From JBCBSP01 sp039819095 (GTDB lineage: Bacteria; Pseudomonadota; Alphaproteobacteria; Caulobacterales; Maricaulaceae): 64,000 nt of DNA. The translations under genes were made by a program, and so were the position numbers. The DNA lies in contig JBCBSP010000007.1 in the NCBI GenBank assembly GCA_039819095.1, positions 124,001 through 188,000 of the forward strand. Reading direction: 5' to 3'. Under the pieces are notes generated by a model. It made no database searches and was not told where the DNA came from. It saw only the letters and a program-made list of their open reading frames with translations. Shown here piece by piece: positions 16,244-24,134 of the stretch. Within the stretch, counting starts at the first letter, position 1; the number at the start of each line of letters is the position of its first letter.

Positions 16244-18282
16244 GCGCGGCTGAACTCGCCTTCAGCCCGCTGGCGCCGAGCTGGGCGCTCATGGCGCTCG
16301 GCGCCGCGCTGACGCTGGCGGCGCTGGGGGCTTTCGCGCGCGGTCTTAAAGGCTGGCTCTGGCGCGCCCTCGCCGGCGGCGCCCTGATCGCGGCGCTTGC
16401 CAATCCGGGCCTCGTCACCGAGCTGCGCGAACCCTTGCCCGATATCGCACTGCTGGTGGTCGATGACAGCGAGTCCATGGCCATTGGCGAACGCGCCAAT
16501 GAAGCCGAAGCCATCGCCCAGACGGTTCGCGAGGCGGCCGACTCCGATCCTTCGCTGGAGCTAGTCGAAATCGCCGGAGGTCGCGACGCGCAGGGCACGC
16601 GCCTGTTTGAAACCATTCGAGGTGGCCTGGCGGAAATTCCACGCTCGCGTCTGGCCGGCGTCATCGCCGCGAGCGACGGCCGGATACACGACACCGAAAT
16701 CGACGCTGAAGCGCTGGCGCTGAACGCGCCTGCCCACCTTATGCTCGCCGGGAACGCCAATGCCGGCGACCGCCGCCTGATCATCACAGAGGCGCCGCGC
16801 TACGGGCTGGTCGATGATCCCATCACCTTCACCCTGCGCGTGGAGGACAGCGCGATCGAGGCTGAAGGCACCGCCTTGGTCCGGCTCAGCGTGGATGGCG
16901 GCGAGGAGATCACCGCCCGCGCGCGCATCGGCGAGGACATTCAGGTGCGCGCCCGCATCAATAATCGCGGCGCCAATGTGGTTCAGATCGAGGTCGACCC
17001 CGGCCCGCAGGAATTGTCGCTCATAAACAACCGCGCCGCGGTGAGCGTGACCGGCGTGCGCGACCGGCTGCGTGTTCTGTTGATCACCGGCGAGCCCCAT
17101 AACGGTGCGCGCGCCTGGCGCGACCTGCTCAAATCGGACCCGTCCGTGGACCTCGTCCACTTCACCATTCTGCGCCCGCTGGAAAAACAGGACGGCACAC
17201 CGCCTGAAGAACTGGCGCTGATCACCTTCCCGGTGTTCGAGCTGTTTCAGGAGCGGCTGACCGATTTCGATCTGGTCATCTTCGACCGCTATCGCCGACG
17301 CGGCATTCTTCTGCCCCGCTATTTCAACAATATCGCGCAATACGTCGAACAGGGCGGCGCGCTTCTGGTGACCACCGGCCCGCCCTTCGCCGGCGGGGCG
17401 AGTCTTGCGCGCTCGCCGCTGGCCGGCGTGCTGCCGGCGCGCCCGGACGCCGTCATCGAGACCTGGCCCTATCGTCCGCAGGTCAGCGAACTGGGCGAGC
17501 GCCACCCCGTCACGGCGGCCTTCGCGGGCGCCGATGAACGCTGGGGCCATTGGTACCGGCGCATCGGCGCGCAGGCGCTGGGCGGGGAGACCTTGCTGGA
17601 AAACCCCGAGGGCGAGCCGCTTCTGGTGCTGGACCGGGTCGGTCAGGGCCGCGCCGCCATGCTGCTGTCGGACCAGGCCTGGCTGTGGGCGCGCGGCCAT
17701 GAAGGCGGCGGCCCGCATGACGAGCTCTTCCGCCGGGTCGCACACTGGCTGATGGGCGAACCGGAGCTCGACGAAGAACGCCTCTCGGCCACCGTGTCCG
17801 ACGGCGTATTGCGCACCGCCCGCAACACGCTCGCTGAAACCCCGCCGGAGCTGGAGGCGAGCTGGCCTTCTGGACGGGTGGAGACGCTGCAGATGATCGC
17901 CGACGGGCCGGGACGCTTCATCGCCGATACGCCCGCGCTGGAAACAGGGCTGGTGCGCCTGCGCTCCGATGATCTGACCACCGTGGCCGCCTCCGGCGCG
18001 CTGAACCCGCGCGAATACGCTGAGCTGTCACCCGACCCTGAAGGACTTGGAGCGCTGCGAACCGAAACCGGCGGCGGTGTCTATCGGCTAAGCGAGGGCG
18101 TTCCGGACCTGCGCCGTCCGCGCGCCGGCGCCGTTCAGGCCGGCTTCAACTGGGCCGGGCTGCAGCGCAATAGCGCCTATGTGGTGGTGGAAGCCGAACG
18201 CACCCCCCTCGCACCCGCCCTTCTGATCGTCGCGATCCTGCTGGCGCTGTTCGCCGGCGCCTGGCGTCGCGAGGGTGAGTGA
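16240..18282 (+). CDS. VWA-like membrane protein of the MoxR operon
   Basis: A 680-residue protein. Helices at about 14-33 and 40-56, then a VWA-like domain whose DxSxS motif is intact (D75, S77, S79 in LLVVDDSESM), a beta-rich middle resembling Ig/CARDB-like repeats (residues about 185-265), a glutamine-amidotransferase-like domain (about 275-500), and a C-terminal helix (LAPALLIVAILLALFAGAW). The ATG overlaps the DUF4159 stop (ATGA). Together with the degenerate VWA of its neighbour, this gives one intact and one degraded metal site in the pair. Last gene of the operon. Confidence 0.8.
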   Translation: MSAAELAFSPLAPSWALMALGAALTLAALGAFARGLKGWLWRALAGGALIAALANPGLVTELREPLPDIALLVVDDSESMAIGERANEAEAIAQTVREAADSDPSLELVEIAGGRDAQGTRLFETIRGGLAEIPRSRLAGVIAASDGRIHDTEIDAEALALNAPAHLMLAGNANAGDRRLIITEAPRYGLVDDPITFTLRVEDSAIEAEGTALVRLSVDGGEEITARARIGEDIQVRARINNRGANVVQIEVDPGPQELSLINNRAAVSVTGVRDRLRVLLITGEPHNGARAWRDLLKSDPSVDLVHFTILRPLEKQDGTPPEELALITFPVFELFQERLTDFDLVIFDRYRRRGILLPRYFNNIAQYVEQGGALLVTTGPPFAGGASLARSPLAGVLPARPDAVIETWPYRPQVSELGERHPVTAAFAGADERWGHWYRRIGAQALGGETLLENPEGEPLLVLDRVGQGRAAMLLSDQAWLWARGHEGGGPHDELFRRVAHWLMGEPELDEERLSATVSDGVLRTARNTLAETPPELEASWPSGRVETLQMIADGPGRFIADTPALETGLVRLRSDDLTTVAASGALNPREYAELSPDPEGLGALRTETGGGVYRLSEGVPDLRRPRAGAVQAGFNWAGLQRNSAYVVVEAERTPLAPALLIVAILLALFAGAWRREGE

Positions 18283-18392
18283 TTAAATCTTCACTGGAAA
18301 CAATGTCTGCGGATTTGTGGAATTAACTCCAGTCGCCAGCCGTCCTATCTGCCTCCTCAACGAGGTCATGCCTCACACCAATGGAGGAAGAG

Positions 18393-19091
18393 ATGATTGA
18401 TATTCGACGTTTCGACAGCCTTGGCGCGTTTCAGACCGATTGGCTGAACGCCAAGCATCATTTCAGCTTTGGCGGCTATCACGACCCCAGCCGGATGGGA
18501 TGGGGCGCGCTCAGGGTCTGGAATGATGACGCGATCCGCGCCCAGACCGGCTTTCCGCCTCACCCGCATGCGGAGATGGAGATCATCACCTATGTGCGCG
18601 AAGGCGCGATCACGCATGAGGACAGCCTGGGCAATCGCGGCCGCACCGAGGCCGGCGATATCCAGGTGATGAGCGCCGGCTCCGGCATTCGCCACTCGGA
18701 GTATAATCTGGAGGATGAAACCACGCGCATTTTCCAGATCTGGATCATGCCCGATGAGCGCGGCGGCGAGCCGTACTGGAATGCGCGTGAGTTTCCCAAA
18801 GCCGATCGGGCCGGCGAGCTTGTCGTTCTGGCCTCAGGACGCGACGGCGATGAAGACGCGCTGCCCATCCGGGCCGACGCCCGCGTGCTGGGCGCGACGC
18901 TTAAAGCCGGCGAAACCGTCCGCTATGCGCTGGAAGAAGGCCGTCACGCCTATTTGACGCCCGCCGAGGGCGTGGTCTCGGTCAATGGCGAGACCGTCAA
19001 CGCCCGCGACGGCGCAGCCATCCGCGATCTCGATCAGATCGAGATCACCGCGTCTGAGGATGCGGAGATTGTGATGGTGGACAGCCGATAG
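18393..19091 (+). CDS. Pirin family protein
   Basis: A 232-residue bicupin. The N-terminal cupin has the metal ligands in FPPHPHAEMEIITYVREG and GSGIRHSEYN (His, His, His, Glu set), as in pirins with quercetinase-like activity. The C-terminal cupin is the shorter Pirin_C type. The start is the ATG at 18393, preceded by GGAGGAAGAG; the ATG at 18381 overlaps that ribosome-binding site and is less likely. A strong hairpin terminator follows the gene. Role in the cell is uncertain; some pirins act as oxidative-stress sensors or dioxygenases. Confidence 0.9.
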   Translation: MIDIRRFDSLGAFQTDWLNAKHHFSFGGYHDPSRMGWGALRVWNDDAIRAQTGFPPHPHAEMEIITYVREGAITHEDSLGNRGRTEAGDIQVMSAGSGIRHSEYNLEDETTRIFQIWIMPDERGGEPYWNAREFPKADRAGELVVLASGRDGDEDALPIRADARVLGATLKAGETVRYALEEGRHAYLTPAEGVVSVNGETVNARDGAAIRDLDQIEITASEDAEIVMVDSR

Positions 19092-19113
19092 TAGGCGACT
19101 GAATGGAGCTGAT

Positions 19114-19144
19114 GGGCGGACGCGAATGCGTCCGCCCGTTTCTC
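19114..19144 (+). terminator. Rho-independent terminator after the pirin gene
   Basis: A 10-bp perfect stem GGGCGGACGC/GCGTCCGCCC with a GAAT loop, followed by GTTTCTC. It lies 22 bases after the pirin stop and 16 bases before the end of the convergent DUF2306 gene, so it could also stop transcription from the other side. Confidence 0.75.
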
Positions 19145-19159
19145 ATGAGCCGCGCCGGC

Positions 19160-19984
19160 CTAGCTGGCCAGGCGCGGCAGCCAGAACATCATGGCCGCGC
19201 CGACCACGCCAGTGGCGGTGATCCCGGCGCCGGCGAAGACCAGCCCGGCAGCGGCGTAACGCAAGGTTGGCCCGCCCTTGTCGCGGGCATATTGGTAGAC
19301 CTCAAGGATCACCAACGGCGCACCATAGCAGCCAAAGACGAGGAAGTAGTCCACCGGCCCGTCGAGCATGCGACCCACGCCGGGCATGGCGCCGCCGGTC
19401 GCGATCATCCAGAAGCCGTACCCAACCCGAAAGAACCAGACCCCGCTCGCTGCGATGAACAGGCGCAGCGCCCAGCGGTGATGAGCGTCGAAACGCCGGA
19501 CCAGGGCAGCGCGCAACGCCAGACCGGCGAAGACAATGATCAGAACGGCGTTGATCGAAATTCCGATCTCCGGGATCAGCCCGGCCATTCCCCGCCCCCA
19601 GGTCAGATAGAGCGCGCCAAGGCTGATCACGACGGCGACCGTCAGATAAATCCGACCGGTCCAGCGGTGGAATACCGGGAAGGCCTGGCGGATCTGCGGG
19701 ATGAATTGCAGCGGCCCGGCGACCGTAATCAGGAAAGCCAAAGCCAGGTGGAGGAGGAGGTTGAAATTGCCGAAGGCGTCTCCGTCCACGATGCCGACGA
19801 TGAGCCGCCGCGACATGGCTTCCCAGTCCGCCTCCAGCACCGACCCTCCAAAATGCACGAGGATGTAATAGGCGAAAAAGAACTGGCCGAAGGCGGCGAT
19901 TATGAACCAGGTGGCGGCTGAGGCGCGCAGCGTGTTTCGCGCGTGAGCCCGCTCGCCGCTCGGCCCTGCCAGACTTGTACTCAT
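19160..19984 (-). CDS. DUF2306 family membrane protein
   Basis: A 274-residue integral membrane protein with about seven hydrophobic helices. The DUF2306 hallmark is the conserved His pattern in FPVFHRWTGRIYL and FDAHHRWALRLF, resembling cytochrome b561-like heme ligands, although heme binding has not been shown here. The ATG at 19984 has GGAG eight bases upstream. It is divergent from an AraC-type regulator with membrane domain, which may control it. A 7-base inverted repeat lies between them. Confidence 0.85.
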   Translation of the reverse strand: MSTSLAGPSGERAHARNTLRASAATWFIIAAFGQFFFAYYILVHFGGSVLEADWEAMSRRLIVGIVDGDAFGNFNLLLHLALAFLITVAGPLQFIPQIRQAFPVFHRWTGRIYLTVAVVISLGALYLTWGRGMAGLIPEIGISINAVLIIVFAGLALRAALVRRFDAHHRWALRLFIAASGVWFFRVGYGFWMIATGGAMPGVGRMLDGPVDYFLVFGCYGAPLVILEVYQYARDKGGPTLRYAAAGLVFAGAGITATGVVGAAMMFWLPRLAS

Positions 19985-20063
19985 GATACGATCTCCAATC
20001 AGCAAAACACGCCCGTGCAGGCGCGCGACAGGCAACAGAATCGAAACGGGCTGTCTGGTCTCG

Positions 20064-20089
20064 CCGGTTCGGAAATCGGCTGGAACCGG
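20064..20089. promoter_or_regulatory. Inverted repeat in the divergent DUF2306/AraC promoter region
   Basis: CCGGTTC (20064-20070) and GAACCGG (20083-20089) form perfect 7-base arms 12 bases apart. A second small repeat CGATTT-TG-AAATCG lies at 20127-20140. Both are in the non-coding 271 bases between the divergent genes and are candidate regulator sites; nothing else shows who binds them. Confidence 0.3.
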
Positions 20090-20255
20090 GCCGGTTTCGG
20101 CGTTTGGCTGAACGAAAATCGATCACCGATTTTGAAATCGACCGGTATTCGCGAACCTTTCCATCTAGCGTGCTGAGCGATGAGAGCGCTCGCGCTCAGG
20201 CCGCAGCGTGCTACGCTCACCGAAGCTTTGATCTGTAGACGAACGAGACGCGCCC

Positions 20256-21287
20256 ATGGTCGACCTCACCCTGTTTCAAACGCTTGCCGCATGCGTCATG
20301 CTGGGCGTGCTCATCCTTTCAGTCCTGCGGCGGACCGAGACCTATCTGAGCTGGGCCTGGATTGCGTTCTGCACTTCGGCGACGGCCTCGCTGCTGCTGC
20401 GCGGCCTGGGCGATGACGCCGGGCAGATCGGCCTGCTCCTGCTCGCGCCAGCCTCAGCCACCTGCGGGGCCTCCTGGCTTCTGGCCCGGGCCTTGTTTCG
20501 CGAGGGGCGCCCCTTCGGCGCGGCGCATCTGATTGTCGTTGCGGTGATCGCGGCGGTGAACTTGTCTCCGGCCGGGGCGCTCGGAGCAGCCCTGGGCAAT
20601 CTTCAGGACCTGCTGGCCTCCACGGTGATCGTTCTGACTTTGTGGGAAGGCGTTCGCGGATGGGCTCAGCTCCACTCTCGCGCAGAGAAAGCCGTGCGCC
20701 TTTTCTTCCTTAGCGTCACTGCAGCAGCCGTATTGGTCGCGGTTGTCTGGCTGCGCGAGACGTCTGACGCAGCCTGGCTGGGCGATGCGGTGGAAACAGC
20801 TGCTCTGCTGGCTGTCTCCGCCGCCGCCGCCCTTTGCGTGCTTTTTCGCGGTCGGCATCCGCTTGGCGGAGGTGCGCCACAGAGAAGAATGCCGACTGAC
20901 GCCAACCTGCGGCGCATTGACTCGGAAATCCGTGATCTTGGCGAACGTCTTGATGCGCTCGTACGCCGTGAACAGCTGTATCTGAAGTCTGACCTGAAGG
21001 TCGCCGACATAGCGCGCCTGTTACACGCGCCGGAATATAAGGTTACGCGCGCCATCACCGGCGCATTGCGGGCGCCCAACTTTAATCAGTTCATCAATCG
21101 ATTGCGCGTCGATCACGCGCGTCGTCTCATGGAAGACGACCCGCACCTGTCCATCCTGGCGGTGGCTTTCGATAGTGGTTTCGCATCGATCGGACCGTTT
21201 AATCGGGCCTTCAAAGCCATCACAGGCCGGACTCCGCGCGCATATCGAGCCGAGCGCGGCGAGGGCTCAAGCCTCGCTGCGGAGTAA
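20256..21287 (+). CDS. AraC-family regulator with N-terminal membrane domain
   Basis: A 343-residue protein. The first ~200 residues are hydrophobic with about six to seven helices, then a linker and a C-terminal AraC/XylS helix-turn-helix domain (about 235-335; LKVADIARLLHAPEYKVTRAI, FNQFINRLRVDHARRLMEDD, LSILAVAFDSGFASIGPFNRAFKAITGRTPRAYR). The membrane domain replaces a soluble cupin sensor and suggests that it senses something at the membrane. It is divergent from the DUF2306 gene. Its target genes are not known. Confidence 0.88.
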   Translation: MVDLTLFQTLAACVMLGVLILSVLRRTETYLSWAWIAFCTSATASLLLRGLGDDAGQIGLLLLAPASATCGASWLLARALFREGRPFGAAHLIVVAVIAAVNLSPAGALGAALGNLQDLLASTVIVLTLWEGVRGWAQLHSRAEKAVRLFFLSVTAAAVLVAVVWLRETSDAAWLGDAVETAALLAVSAAAALCVLFRGRHPLGGGAPQRRMPTDANLRRIDSEIRDLGERLDALVRREQLYLKSDLKVADIARLLHAPEYKVTRAITGALRAPNFNQFINRLRVDHARRLMEDDPHLSILAVAFDSGFASIGPFNRAFKAITGRTPRAYRAERGEGSSLAAE

Positions 21288-21356
21288 AGGCAAGACACGG
21301 TTAACGCCCTTTGTCGATGATCGCGCCCGATCTTCCCGCGAAAGGACATCAAAGCC

Positions 21357-21578
21357 ATGCGCAAGACCTTGCTTGTCACCACAGCCTGCGCCTCTTTGTT
21401 TACTCCGGGCTGCGCGGTCGTGGGCGCCACCGCGATCGCGGCGGATGCGGCGGTGGGAACGGCCGGCTTCGTGATCGGAACCACGGGCGATCTCGCCGAA
21501 GGCACGATCCACGCCCTGACCCCGCTCGGCCCGGACGATGATGACGATGACGATGAGGGCGAAGACAGCCAGGACTGA
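21357..21578 (+). CDS. Small lipoprotein (NF038104-like)
   Basis: A 73-residue protein with a lipoprotein-type signal sequence (MRKTLLVTTACASLFTPGC, with the putative lipidated Cys at residue 19), a Gly/Ala-rich middle and a strongly acidic tail of seven Asp followed by EGED. It resembles a small family of alphaproteobacterial lipoproteins with the CAVVGATA start after the lipobox. The lipobox is imperfect (TPGC). Role unknown. Confidence 0.7.
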   Translation: MRKTLLVTTACASLFTPGCAVVGATAIAADAAVGTAGFVIGTTGDLAEGTIHALTPLGPDDDDDDDEGEDSQD

Positions 21579-21698
21579 ACTTCGCCGGATCAGGCTCAAG
21601 CGCAGCGCGCATTGTGATCACGAAGTGCTGTGGGCTGGGTCGGGCGAGTGCTATACTCACCTTCGGGCTGGGGCCCATGGACTGAAAAGGAGATCGCC

Positions 21699-22244
21699 AT
21701 GCGCGCCTTCATTGCACTGCTTGCTGCGGTAACGCTCGCTGCTCCGGCGCTCGCTCAACGCGGCTGGCATGGCGGCCTGGATCGCAGCTTTTCCGGACCG
21801 GTCGCCATCACCTCCATCACCATTGGTGAGGAACTGGCCGAAGATGATGATGATATCGGCGAGCGCGAGTTCGCCCGCCTTATTGACGATCTTCGAGATG
21901 AGGTCGCCTCGCAACTGGCTGATATCGGCCGCTTCTCCGCCGAACCGGTCGCCGGCGCCGCGCGGCTGGAACTGGTCATCACCGACGCCAAGCCCAACCG
22001 GCCGACGCAGAACCAGCTGGGGCGCAGACCCGGCCTGTCGATCCGCAGCTTCAGCATTGGCGGCGCTGAAATTGAAGGTGTGCTTTATGACGCGAGCGGG
22101 GTCGAGATCGGCGCCTTTCGTTACGCCTATTTCAGCGACGACATCCGCGATGCCCGGGCGCGCTCGACCTGGAGCGATGCGCGGCGCAGCTTTGATCGCT
22201 TCGCCCGGCGCCTGGCGCGCGAGTTGAACACTCAGGCCAGCTGA
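21699..22244 (+). CDS. Secreted protein of unknown function
   Basis: A 181-residue protein with a clear Sec signal peptide (MRAFIALLAAVTLAAPALAQ, cleavage after AQ or ALA). The mature part has alternating strands and helices ending in an Arg-rich amphipathic helix (DARRSFDRFARRLAREL), a pattern shared with periplasmic proteins of the DUF4410/DUF3313 kind, but I cannot assign a family with confidence. The start at 21699 has AAGGAG upstream; a longer frame from 21630 includes a non-secretory extension and is not used. Confidence 0.7.
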   Translation: MRAFIALLAAVTLAAPALAQRGWHGGLDRSFSGPVAITSITIGEELAEDDDDIGEREFARLIDDLRDEVASQLADIGRFSAEPVAGAARLELVITDAKPNRPTQNQLGRRPGLSIRSFSIGGAEIEGVLYDASGVEIGAFRYAYFSDDIRDARARSTWSDARRSFDRFARRLARELNTQAS

Positions 22245-22266
22245 TCGGCGCCCTGATGGGTCGGCG

Positions 22267-22896
22267 CTACGGTGCGCCGATCCATTTATGCGTCTGCAGG
22301 CTGAGACGCCATTTGGGGTGTTTCAGACAGTACTGATAGGCGGCCTCGGCGTTTTCCATCTGCCGGGGACCGTCCATTGGCTGCAGGCGAAATTGCTGGA
22401 AATCGAGATGATCGTAGGCTTCCGGCGGGGCGTCGGCCTGCGGGTAGACCAGTTTCAGCTCATGACCGCTGCTCTGCTTCAGAGGCGCGGTCGATTTGGG
22501 GCTGACGCAGATCCAGTCAATCCCGTCCGGCGCTTCGATCGTGCCGTTCGTCTCCACGGCGATCTCGAACCCGGCCCGGTGCAGCGCATCAATCAAGGCC
22601 CGGTCCAGCTGCAGCAACGGCTCGCCGCCCGTGCACACGACATAAGGCTCGCCGCCGCCCGGCCAGAGACCGGCGACCGCCCGCGAAAGCGCGTCGGCAT
22701 CGGCGAATTTTCCGCCATTCACGCCGTCGGTCCCGACAAAATCCGTGTCGCAGAATGTGCAGACGGCCGTGGCGCGATCACGCTCCAGGCCACTCCACAG
22801 ATTGCACCCGGCAAAGCGCAGAAAGACCGCAGGCCGGCCCGTCTGACCGCCCTCGCCCTGCACGGTGAGGAACATCTCCTTGACCGAATATGTCAC
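22267..22896 (-). CDS. queE: 7-carboxy-7-deazaguanine synthase
   Basis: A 209-residue radical SAM enzyme that makes CDG from 6-carboxytetrahydropterin in the queuosine/preQ0 pathway. The cluster Cys residues are in GCNLWSG and CTFCDTDF (the long-spaced CX13-14CX2C form of QueE); VQGEGGQTGRPAVFLRFAGC is the family N-terminus. The start is a GTG at 22896 that overlaps the queC TGA (GTGA), giving a coupled queC-queE pair. An in-frame ATG at 22977 lies inside queC. Its 3' end forms part of a short hairpin (22261-22280). Confidence 0.93.
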   Translation of the reverse strand: MTYSVKEMFLTVQGEGGQTGRPAVFLRFAGCNLWSGLERDRATAVCTFCDTDFVGTDGVNGGKFADADALSRAVAGLWPGGGEPYVVCTGGEPLLQLDRALIDALHRAGFEIAVETNGTIEAPDGIDWICVSPKSTAPLKQSSGHELKLVYPQADAPPEAYDHLDFQQFRLQPMDGPRQMENAEAAYQYCLKHPKWRLSLQTHKWIGAP

Positions 22897-23618
22897 CGGG
22901 CCGCCCCCTCGCGCCATTCGCGCCAGCCCTTTTCGCGCAGCTCGCACGCCGGACAGTTCGCGCAGCCATAGCCCCAATCGTGACGCGTCCCACGTTCGCC
23001 GCGATAACAGCTATGGGTCTCTTCTTCGATCAGGTCGATCAAGGCATCATCGCCAAGTGAGGCCGCCAGCGTCCAGGTTTCAGCCTTGGTCAAGTGCATC
23101 AGCGGGGTGTCGATGCGCATCGACTCGCCGAGCCCCAGGCTGATCGCGCGCTCCTGGGCCTCAATCGTTTCGCTGCGACAGTCCGGATAGCCGGAATAAT
23201 CGGTCTGGCAAACGCCGGCGACGAGAACCGAAGCGCCGCGCCGATAGGCGTGGGCCGCCGCCACCGTCAGAAAGACCAGATTGCGCGCCGGCACAAAGCT
23301 TGTCGGCAGACCTTTGCGATCAATCTCAAACTCGCGTTCAGCCGTGAGCGCGGTATCCGACAACCCGCCATAGCCGGACAGGTCAACCTCAACATCCTCG
23401 CCCAGACGCTCCGCCCAGCCCGGCGCGATGGCGCCGATCTTCGCGCGTACGCGCTGGCGCGCCTGCAGCTCAACTCCATGACGCTGGCCATAGGCGAAGC
23501 CGATGGTTTCCACACGCGCATAACGCGCCAGCGCCCAGGCCAGGCAGGTGGCCGAATCCTGCCCGCCTGAAAAAAGCACCAGCGCGGCCTCGTTCGCGAT
23601 ATCCTCGTTTTCAGTCAT
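22893..23618 (-). CDS. queC: 7-cyano-7-deazaguanine synthase
   Basis: A 241-residue PP-loop ATPase that converts CDG to preQ0. The pyrophosphate loop is FSGGQDSATCLAWAL (residues 15-29). The C-terminal zinc site is visible in SCYRG and GCANCPACELREKGW. Its stop overlaps the GTG start of queE, so both queuosine genes are co-translated. Other pathway genes (queD, folE) are not in the window. Confidence 0.95.
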   Translation of the reverse strand: MTENEDIANEAALVLFSGGQDSATCLAWALARYARVETIGFAYGQRHGVELQARQRVRAKIGAIAPGWAERLGEDVEVDLSGYGGLSDTALTAEREFEIDRKGLPTSFVPARNLVFLTVAAAHAYRRGASVLVAGVCQTDYSGYPDCRSETIEAQERAISLGLGESMRIDTPLMHLTKAETWTLAASLGDDALIDLIEEETHSCYRGERGTRHDWGYGCANCPACELREKGWREWREGAAR

Positions 23619-23667
23619 GGGACGCTATATCCGCCGCCCAAGCCCGCCTCGCAAGCCGGAGAGCCAG

Positions 23668-24009
23668 ATGACCGACGCTGAAGCGCCCGCCATGAGACTG
23701 ATCTACACCACCTGGCCGGATGCGGAGGCGGCTGAGCGCGTCGCTGCAGTCTTGCTCAACGACCGTCTGGTCGCCTGCGCGAATATGCTCGCGCCGATGC
23801 GCTCAGTGTTCCGCTGGGAAGGCGCGGTGCAGCGCGAAACCGAGATCCCGGTCCTGTTCAAGACCAGCGCCAGACGCGCCGTTGAGGTGCAGCAGCGCAT
23901 CTCCGCGCTTCACCCGTATGACGAGCCCTGCATCATCGCCCTGCCGGTCGACAGTCGTGCAAGCTCGGAAGGGTTTCTACGCTGGGTCTCCCTTCAAGTG
24001 AGCGGTTGA
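23668..24009 (+). CDS. cutA: CutA divalent-cation tolerance protein
   Basis: A 113-residue trimeric CutA1-type protein. Typical segments: IYTTWPDAEAAERVAAVLLNDRLVACANML, SVFRWEGAVQRETEIPVLFKT, ALHPYDEPCIIALPV, and a final SEGFLRWV. The likely start is the ATG at 23668; the ATG at 23692 (MRLIYTT) is also possible. It is divergent from queC. CutA was linked to copper tolerance in E. coli, but its direct biochemical role remains unclear. Confidence 0.92.
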   Translation: MTDAEAPAMRLIYTTWPDAEAAERVAAVLLNDRLVACANMLAPMRSVFRWEGAVQRETEIPVLFKTSARRAVEVQQRISALHPYDEPCIIALPVDSRASSEGFLRWVSLQVSG

Positions 24010-24134
24010 GACGTCCGCATTTGTGACATCCCGGTGAAGTTTCCGCGACATCGCCTTCTGCTTAAGGCTGATGAAAGCTGAGATGGCGACATGCTCCTTG
24101 TGATGCGCGAAAGGCGCGCAAAGAGGAAACGTCC

